Assembly: GCA_019683625.1 (NCBI GenBank) | Contig: JADGHY010000059.1 | Span: 1-9,971, forward strand | Origin: Thermoflavifilum sp. | Lineage (GTDB): Bacteria > Bacteroidota > Bacteroidia > Chitinophagales > Chitinophagaceae | DNA: 9,971 nucleotides | Direction: 5' to 3' | Shown: piece by piece, positions 6,523 to 9,971 of the stretch | Position numbering within the stretch: the first letter of the stretch is position 1 | Layout: every line of letters begins with the position of its first letter | Program-made: the position numbers and the translations under genes | The notes under the pieces: model-generated | The model's database searches: none | Seen by the model: the letters and a program-made list of their open reading frames with translations, nothing else | Told to the model about the DNA's origin: nothing

Positions 6523-7566
6523 CTAAGATTCTGCAGATAAAATCACTTTCAAGGCTTTTTCAGCGCTGGCATGGCTAAACACTTGATAGGCTGCCAATGC
6601 TTCATAGAGTTTGAAATGATGGGTGATCAGCTTTTGCGGCGCCAGTTTGCCCGACTGCACGGTCTTCAGCAGAAGCGGGATCGTTACGGTGTCAACCAGT
6701 CGGGTAGTGATTTTGATGTTATGTGCCCAAAGCTTTTCCATGTGCAGGGTTACCGGTTTGCCGTGTACACCAATATTGGCAATGATGCCGCCAGGGGCTA
6801 CCAGGGATTGGCACAATTCAAAACTTGCCGGCACACCCACGGCCTCAATGACCACATCAGCACCTTTTCCCTGGGTAAGTCCATTCACAATTTCTACTGG
6901 ATTCACCTCACGGAAATCAATGCCATAGTCGGCACCGAATTGTTTGGCCACTTCCAGCCGGTTTTCATCCTGATCAATGACGATGAGCAATCCGGGCGAA
7001 TAAAACTGTGCCGTGAGCAATGCTGCCAATCCCACGGGGCCTGCACCCACAATCACTACTGCGTCTCCCGGCTTGATTTCACCGTTCAACACACCACATT
7101 CAAATCCCGTGGGCAATATATCGCTGAGCATCACAAGTGCTTCTTCGGCAAGCCCGTGTGGAATAGGATAGAGGCTATGATCAGCATGGGGAATTCTCAC
7201 ATATTCTGCTTGTGTGCCATCAATCAAATGTCCCAGGATCCATCCGCCTTTTTCACAATGGGAATACATGCCCTTCTTACAATAGCTGCAGCTTCCACAG
7301 GAAGTGATGCAGGAAATCAACACATGGTCGCCGGGTTTGAATCGTTGTACCGCTTTGCCTACTTCTTCGACGATGCCCACGCCTTCATGCCCAAGAATCC
7401 TGCCATCGGTGACTTCGGGTACATCGCCTTTCAGGATGTGAAGATCGGTTCCGCAAATAGTTGTTTTGGTGATTTTCACGATCACATCTGTTTCTTCCTG
7501 CAAGATGGGTTTGGGTTTATCTTCCCAGGCAATTTTACCGGGCCCATGAAATACAATCGCTTTCAT
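6523..7566 (-). CDS. Zinc-dependent, probably NAD-linked, medium-chain alcohol dehydrogenase
   Basis: Cytosolic oxidoreductase interconverting an alcohol with its aldehyde or ketone. The 347 residues match the medium-chain zinc ADH family over full length. Catalytic zinc ligands are C38 (CGTD), H60 and E61 (GHEGVG), with D149 (SDILPTG) at the position that binds zinc in the Thermoanaerobacter/Clostridium secondary ADH. Structural zinc uses C90, C93, C96 and C104 in CGSCSYCKKGMYSHC. The Rossmann motif is GAGPVGL (174-180), and D198 at the end of the second strand favours NAD over NADP. It is the third gene of a tight minus-strand group, 36 bases after the barrel protein, and ends before a strong hairpin. 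Similar ADHs sit in hypoxia-induced clusters beside universal stress proteins. The substrate cannot be read from the sequence. Confidence 0.93.
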   Translation of the reverse strand: MKAIVFHGPGKIAWEDKPKPILQEETDVIVKITKTTICGTDLHILKGDVPEVTDGRILGHEGVGIVEEVGKAVQRFKPGDHVLISCITSCGSCSYCKKGMYSHCEKGGWILGHLIDGTQAEYVRIPHADHSLYPIPHGLAEEALVMLSDILPTGFECGVLNGEIKPGDAVVIVGAGPVGLAALLTAQFYSPGLLIVIDQDENRLEVAKQFGADYGIDFREVNPVEIVNGLTQGKGADVVIEAVGVPASFELCQSLVAPGGIIANIGVHGKPVTLHMEKLWAHNIKITTRLVDTVTIPLLLKTVQSGKLAPQKLITHHFKLYEALAAYQVFSHASAEKALKVILSAES

Positions 7567-7602
7567 GACATCAAGTTTTTACGTTTAAAGAATAAAGAGT
7601 TC

Positions 7603-8895
7603 TTAAAAACCAACGGCACCTTCCAGCATCAATCCATGAAATTGTCCGCCATAGTTGATGTTGTTGGAAGGATAATGATGGTAGCGTTGGTCAACATATT
7701 CTGCTTTCAGCAGCACGGTAGGTGCGATGTACCATCCCAATGCGGCCTGTACCCTGTTGATTTGTACGGCTTGTGAAAGGTTAGGCAGTTCGCCTTTTAC
7801 CCAATCGTAGCGCACGCCCAGGTATATGTTTTGTTTCGGCCCGAAGTAATACAACAGGTCGCCGGCGAGCTGATCAGCATTTCTGTTCGTTGTCTCGGCA
7901 GCGGTTCTTCCTTGTGCATGTTCATACGTACCAAAGAACACCAGGCCATGATATTGAATAAACGGATTGATCATGAAGCTGGTCACATGATTATTGAACT
8001 GGGGATTGTACTCGCCCGACCAGGCATTGTTGGAAATGGTAGCCTGGGTATTTTCCATGACCAGATAGTAACGAGAGCCTCCACGGTCTCCATTGTACAG
8101 TTGGTTAGCGGGTGATTTGCGATTGGTGTACACTGATCCAGTGAGGCGCAGCCGAAGATCCGGATTCAGTTGTTTGTCAAATCCGATTTTGCCATATATG
8201 GCCGGACCCCGTCCCGAAGGGTTGGTAACCGTAGTATTTACCTGACTTCCTGCTACTCCGATCATCCCCAGCCAACCTTGATGCATGACATAGGCTTCAC
8301 CACTAATGGCCGTCATAAATGCATCCATGATGTAATTGCCCACAAAAGGATTCTGAATGGCTTGTCCATTGTCGGTACGTCTGAAATGGGCATCACCATA
8401 ATTGATTTCAAAATCTCCCACGCGAAACCTCAGGTACCGCATGAGGTTGTCAATTGTGGCATTATGCAGAAAACTAAGTTTATCTATCTGCAGATAACCA
8501 CCTTTTACCCAGGTATCGTTATGATGGCGAGAAGAGAGATAGGTGATGACATTGAGCGAAATCCCATCGGCCAGTGTGGCGTCAACATTCAGATTGGCTG
8601 TTGCCAGGTTAAATCCGTTTCCGATAGTAATCAGTTTATTCTGGTCAACCCCGTTTACTATGTTAGGTGTGGCTTCATTGGAATGACGCAAAGCCTGAAA
8701 CTGCTGGGTGAAGCCTGCGCCGATTTTAAGTTGTAGGCCCGAGAAGGTTGCTGTATCATTTTTCGGAGGCTCAAACATATTTAACCCCCTTTGATCATAA
8801 GGCCGCATATTCGGCAGGATCTTCTGGCCATAAGCCAGGTGCATAAAACCTATAAGGTTTAGCAGCATTGTCAATCGAAACAAGTACTTTTTCAT
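7603..8895 (-). CDS. Putative outer-membrane beta-barrel (porin-like) protein
   Basis: The 430-residue product begins with a signal peptide (basic MKKYLFR, hydrophobic core, likely cleavage after residue 23 at AYG/Q). The mature part is rich in alternating aromatic and polar strands such as NLMRYLRFRVGDFEINYGD, NIYLGVRYDWVKG and VLLKAEYVDQRYH. It ends in phenylalanine (EGAVGF), the usual end of outer-membrane barrels inserted by BamA. There are no TonB-box, SusC/D or plug motifs. I do not recognise a named family; the look is that of 'porin' or phosphate-selective-porin-like hypotheticals of Bacteroidota. It lies between YceI-like and alcohol dehydrogenase genes with gaps of 32 and 36 bases and is probably cotranscribed with both. 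Substrate, if any, is unknown. Confidence 0.75.
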   Translation of the reverse strand: MKKYLFRLTMLLNLIGFMHLAYGQKILPNMRPYDQRGLNMFEPPKNDTATFSGLQLKIGAGFTQQFQALRHSNEATPNIVNGVDQNKLITIGNGFNLATANLNVDATLADGISLNVITYLSSRHHNDTWVKGGYLQIDKLSFLHNATIDNLMRYLRFRVGDFEINYGDAHFRRTDNGQAIQNPFVGNYIMDAFMTAISGEAYVMHQGWLGMIGVAGSQVNTTVTNPSGRGPAIYGKIGFDKQLNPDLRLRLTGSVYTNRKSPANQLYNGDRGGSRYYLVMENTQATISNNAWSGEYNPQFNNHVTSFMINPFIQYHGLVFFGTYEHAQGRTAAETTNRNADQLAGDLLYYFGPKQNIYLGVRYDWVKGELPNLSQAVQINRVQAALGWYIAPTVLLKAEYVDQRYHHYPSNNINYGGQFHGLMLEGAVGF

Positions 8896-8927
8896 GGCTA
8901 TCAGATTTTAAATTGTGAATGAATATG

Positions 8928-9572
8928 TTAATTGTTAAAAGAGATGCCATCGTTGGAAAACAAATCCACCTGAAATTGAATAGTGATTTCTTTTCCCGTT
9001 TTCATAAGCCCCATGAAGGTGGGAGGAGAAACATGGTAATCGGTCATGTCTATAGCCTTTTCACCAGAACAGGTAAGCTGCCTGTCGTTATTGATCACAC
9101 ACACTGCATTCACGGTTACGGTGCGGGTAACGCCGGCAATAGTCAAATTTCCTGTTGCATTGATCTGGTAGCTGTTGCCGGTTTTTTTCACATGGGCTTG
9201 TGTAGATTTAAAGCTGATCTGCGGATATTTCTCGGCTTTCAGGGCTTTGTAAGCTTTATTATCCATCATTGAACCTTCTGTGCTTTTCAGGCTGTTTACC
9301 GGAATCAGAAGGGTAAGCTGGTTCAATCCATTGATCTGATGTTCGCCATCTTCGGTGAAAATAACCGACAGGCGTACATCATTTGATTTCATTGACCAAT
9401 CGTGTAAGGTTGATGTGCCTTTTATCTCCACGTATGATTTAGGAGAGGCTTTAAACAGGCTTTGGGCTGAAGCTCTTACTTTAAAGATGCCAAGCAACAA
9501 AGCAATAAGCATGAGCATGGTGAATATCACAATCAAAGACTGCTTTACATAATTCCGTTTCATGGCTGACAT
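8928..9572 (-). CDS. YceI-family periplasmic lipocalin-like protein
   Basis: The 214-residue protein has a basic N-terminus and a hydrophobic segment (about 12-36) ending RASAQS, either a signal peptide or a membrane anchor. The YceI domain follows: SYVEIKGTSTLHDWSMKS (46-63), IPVNSLKS (90-97), NKAYKALKAEKYPQISFKS (105-123), GNLTIAGVTRTV (141-152) and TGKEITIQFQVDLF (192-205). YceI proteins form a lipocalin-like barrel that binds isoprenoid quinones or other amphiphiles. M4 (ATG at 9563) is an equally good start. It is the first gene of a three-gene minus-strand group. Upstream lie a -7-like element and three regularly spaced Crp/Fnr-like boxes, so it is probably strongly regulated, perhaps by oxygen or redox state (inference). 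YceI genes are often found beside redox and respiratory genes. Confidence 0.88.
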   Translation of the reverse strand: MSAMKRNYVKQSLIVIFTMLMLIALLLGIFKVRASAQSLFKASPKSYVEIKGTSTLHDWSMKSNDVRLSVIFTEDGEHQINGLNQLTLLIPVNSLKSTEGSMMDNKAYKALKAEKYPQISFKSTQAHVKKTGNSYQINATGNLTIAGVTRTVTVNAVCVINNDRQLTCSGEKAIDMTDYHVSPPTFMGLMKTGKEITIQFQVDLFSNDGISFNN

Positions 9573-9607
9573 GTTTTAGTGTATTTCATGAATGAGTGTT
9601 GTCGATA

Positions 9608-9615
9608 CAAAAATC
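9608..9615 (-). promoter_or_regulatory. Possible -7 element of the YceI operon promoter
   Basis: On the minus strand this reads GATTTTTG, one mismatch from TAnnTTTG. There is no TTTG at the -33 position, as expected for an activator-dependent promoter. The nearest box is centred 36.5 bp upstream of its final G, exactly the spacing at the CoA-transferase promoter. The start of transcription would be near 9602, about 30-40 bases before the start codon. Confidence 0.42.
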
Positions 9616-9637
9616 TGCAACATGCTACCTCTGTACG

Positions 9638-9651
9638 ATGACTTTCATCAA
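9638..9651. promoter_or_regulatory. Crp/Fnr-like operator box A (proximal)
   Basis: ATGAC-TTTC-ATCAA, core TGA-N6-TCA, centred at 9644.5, about -42 from the predicted start of the YceI operon. It is the first of three boxes on an exact 22-bp period. Confidence 0.5.
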
Positions 9652-9659
9652 TACACGCG

Positions 9660-9673
9660 GTGATTTTCATCTT
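9660..9673. promoter_or_regulatory. Crp/Fnr-like operator box B (middle)
   Basis: GTGAT-TTTC-ATCTT, centred at 9666.5. The left half is perfect and the right half is degenerate (TCT instead of TCA). It lies 22 bp from each neighbouring box. Confidence 0.45.
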
Positions 9674-9681
9674 CATGCAGG

Positions 9682-9695
9682 ATGATTTTTATCAC
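9682..9695. promoter_or_regulatory. Crp/Fnr-like operator box C (distal)
   Basis: ATGAT-TTTT-ATCAC, centred at 9688.5, contains TGAT-N4-ATCA. It shares GATTTTTATCACCT with box 2 in the CoA-transferase/PPOX divergent region. Confidence 0.55.
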
Positions 9696-9821
9696 CTTAT
9701 TTTGCGGGCAAGCCATCAAATATTTGCCTGTGGCTAATGTTGTGGCCATGCTTTGCCGGGGAGCGGAAAGTGCAATGAGCGTGATATATCTCGTGTAGGT
9801 AATATGAGGAGAGAAAAAAAA

Positions 9822-9849
9822 CCCTTCACCTGTTTGAATAGATGAAGGG
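9822..9849 (-). terminator. Rho-independent terminator of the right-edge gene
   Basis: CCCTTCA and TGAAGGG form a 7-bp stem with a 14-base loop. In the minus-strand reading the stem is followed at once by an uninterrupted run of eight T. It lies 31 bases after the stop codon of the partial minus-strand gene. Confidence 0.75.
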
Positions 9850-9880
9850 CTGTAAAAGAATCAGCAATAAAGTGAAGCTG

Positions 9881-9971
9881 TTATTTCAGATAGGTTTCAA
9901 ATAGTTTAAAGATGCGTTTATATTCATCGGTCCAGCTGCTGGGATCTTTGAACTCATGATCTTCCAAAGGG
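9881..9971 (-). CDS. C-terminal end of a gene cut by the window edge, possibly alpha/beta-hydrolase or S9 peptidase-like
   Basis: An open minus-strand frame enters from the right edge and gives 29 residues before TAA at 9883-9881, ending YKRIFKLFETYLK. The pattern 'EDHEF', then Pro, a Trp and a final amphipathic helix, recalls the last segment of prolyl-oligopeptidase/alpha-beta hydrolases, where a catalytic His precedes a closing helix. The fragment is too short for a firm family call. A good terminator 31 bases downstream supports it as a real gene end. It is incomplete at its 5' end. Confidence 0.6.
   Translation of the reverse strand, partial: PLEDHEFKDPSSWTDEYKRIFKLFETYLK

Larger units (their letters stand above)
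9573..9880. other. Intergenic control region of about 310 bases
   Basis: No coding sequence is seen. It holds a -7-like element and three operator-like boxes serving the YceI operon (9608-9695), an unexplained stretch (9705-9815), and a hairpin ending the minus-strand gene at the right edge (9822-9849). Confidence 0.7.

Noticed and set aside
7469..7485. GTGAT-N7-ATCAC inverted repeat resembling the operator boxes
   Set aside because: It lies inside the alcohol dehydrogenase coding sequence and has a 7-base centre instead of 4, so it does not match the intergenic boxes.
6571..7776. Plus-strand open frame of 401 codons antisense to the alcohol dehydrogenase
   Set aside because: The opposite strand encodes a full zinc ADH with every zinc ligand and the Rossmann motif. 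The plus-strand translation is rich in Cys, His and Phe with no domain-like pattern, and it runs across the ADH/barrel gene boundary. It is a codon-bias shadow.
8170..8736. Plus-strand open frame of 188 codons antisense to the barrel gene
   Set aside because: It lies wholly inside a secreted barrel gene with a signal peptide and C-terminal Phe, and shows no recognisable motif.
9697..9704. TTATTTTG on the plus strand just beyond box C, a possible divergent promoter
   Set aside because: No plus-strand gene or ORF follows it, and the hairpin at 9822-9849 has its T-run only in the minus-strand reading. A small RNA cannot be excluded, but nothing supports it.

Overview
The window looks like a chromosomal stretch from a member of the Bacteroidota, most likely a Chitinophagaceae-type organism; the family is an inference. 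Three things point there: -7/-33 promoter elements of the TAnnTTTG / TTTG type, a tandem universal stress protein with the 'KQFxYLFP' segment common in that phylum, and a signal-peptide-bearing outer-membrane barrel protein. No phage, insertion sequence, CRISPR, rRNA or tRNA was seen.

Layout. (1) 29-1848, plus strand: a small DoxX-like membrane protein, an ABC-transporter ATPase with no permease beside it, and a DinB/YfiT-type putative metal-dependent hydrolase. (2) 1854-3125, minus strand: an acetyl-CoA hydrolase/CoA-transferase. (3) 3126-3273: a divergent control region with two Crp/Fnr-like operator boxes. (4) 3274-5564, plus strand: a pyridoxamine-phosphate-oxidase-like flavoprotein followed by a short adenosylcobalamin-dependent (class II) ribonucleotide reductase. 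(5) 5573-6385, minus strand: a tandem universal stress protein. (6) 6523-9572, minus strand: an apparent operon of YceI-like protein, outer-membrane barrel protein and zinc alcohol dehydrogenase, ended by a strong hairpin. (7) 9573-9880: a control region with three operator-like boxes at exact 22-bp spacing, then a terminator for a minus-strand gene whose last 29 codons enter from the right edge.

The most interesting signal is regulatory. Five boxes with a TGA-N6-TCA-like core lie in only two intergenic regions. In both, the proximal box centre is 36.5 bp from the end of the predicted -7 element, about -42 from the expected transcription start, with a second box 22-23 bp further out. The genes around these regions (oxygen-independent ribonucleotide reductase, universal stress protein, PPOX-like flavoprotein, CoA-transferase, Zn-alcohol dehydrogenase) resemble low-oxygen/dormancy gene sets known in other phyla (DosR in mycobacteria, FixK/FNR in proteobacteria). 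I infer that much of positions 1854-9695 is a hypoxia or redox regulon under a Crp/Fnr-family protein. That regulator is not encoded here.
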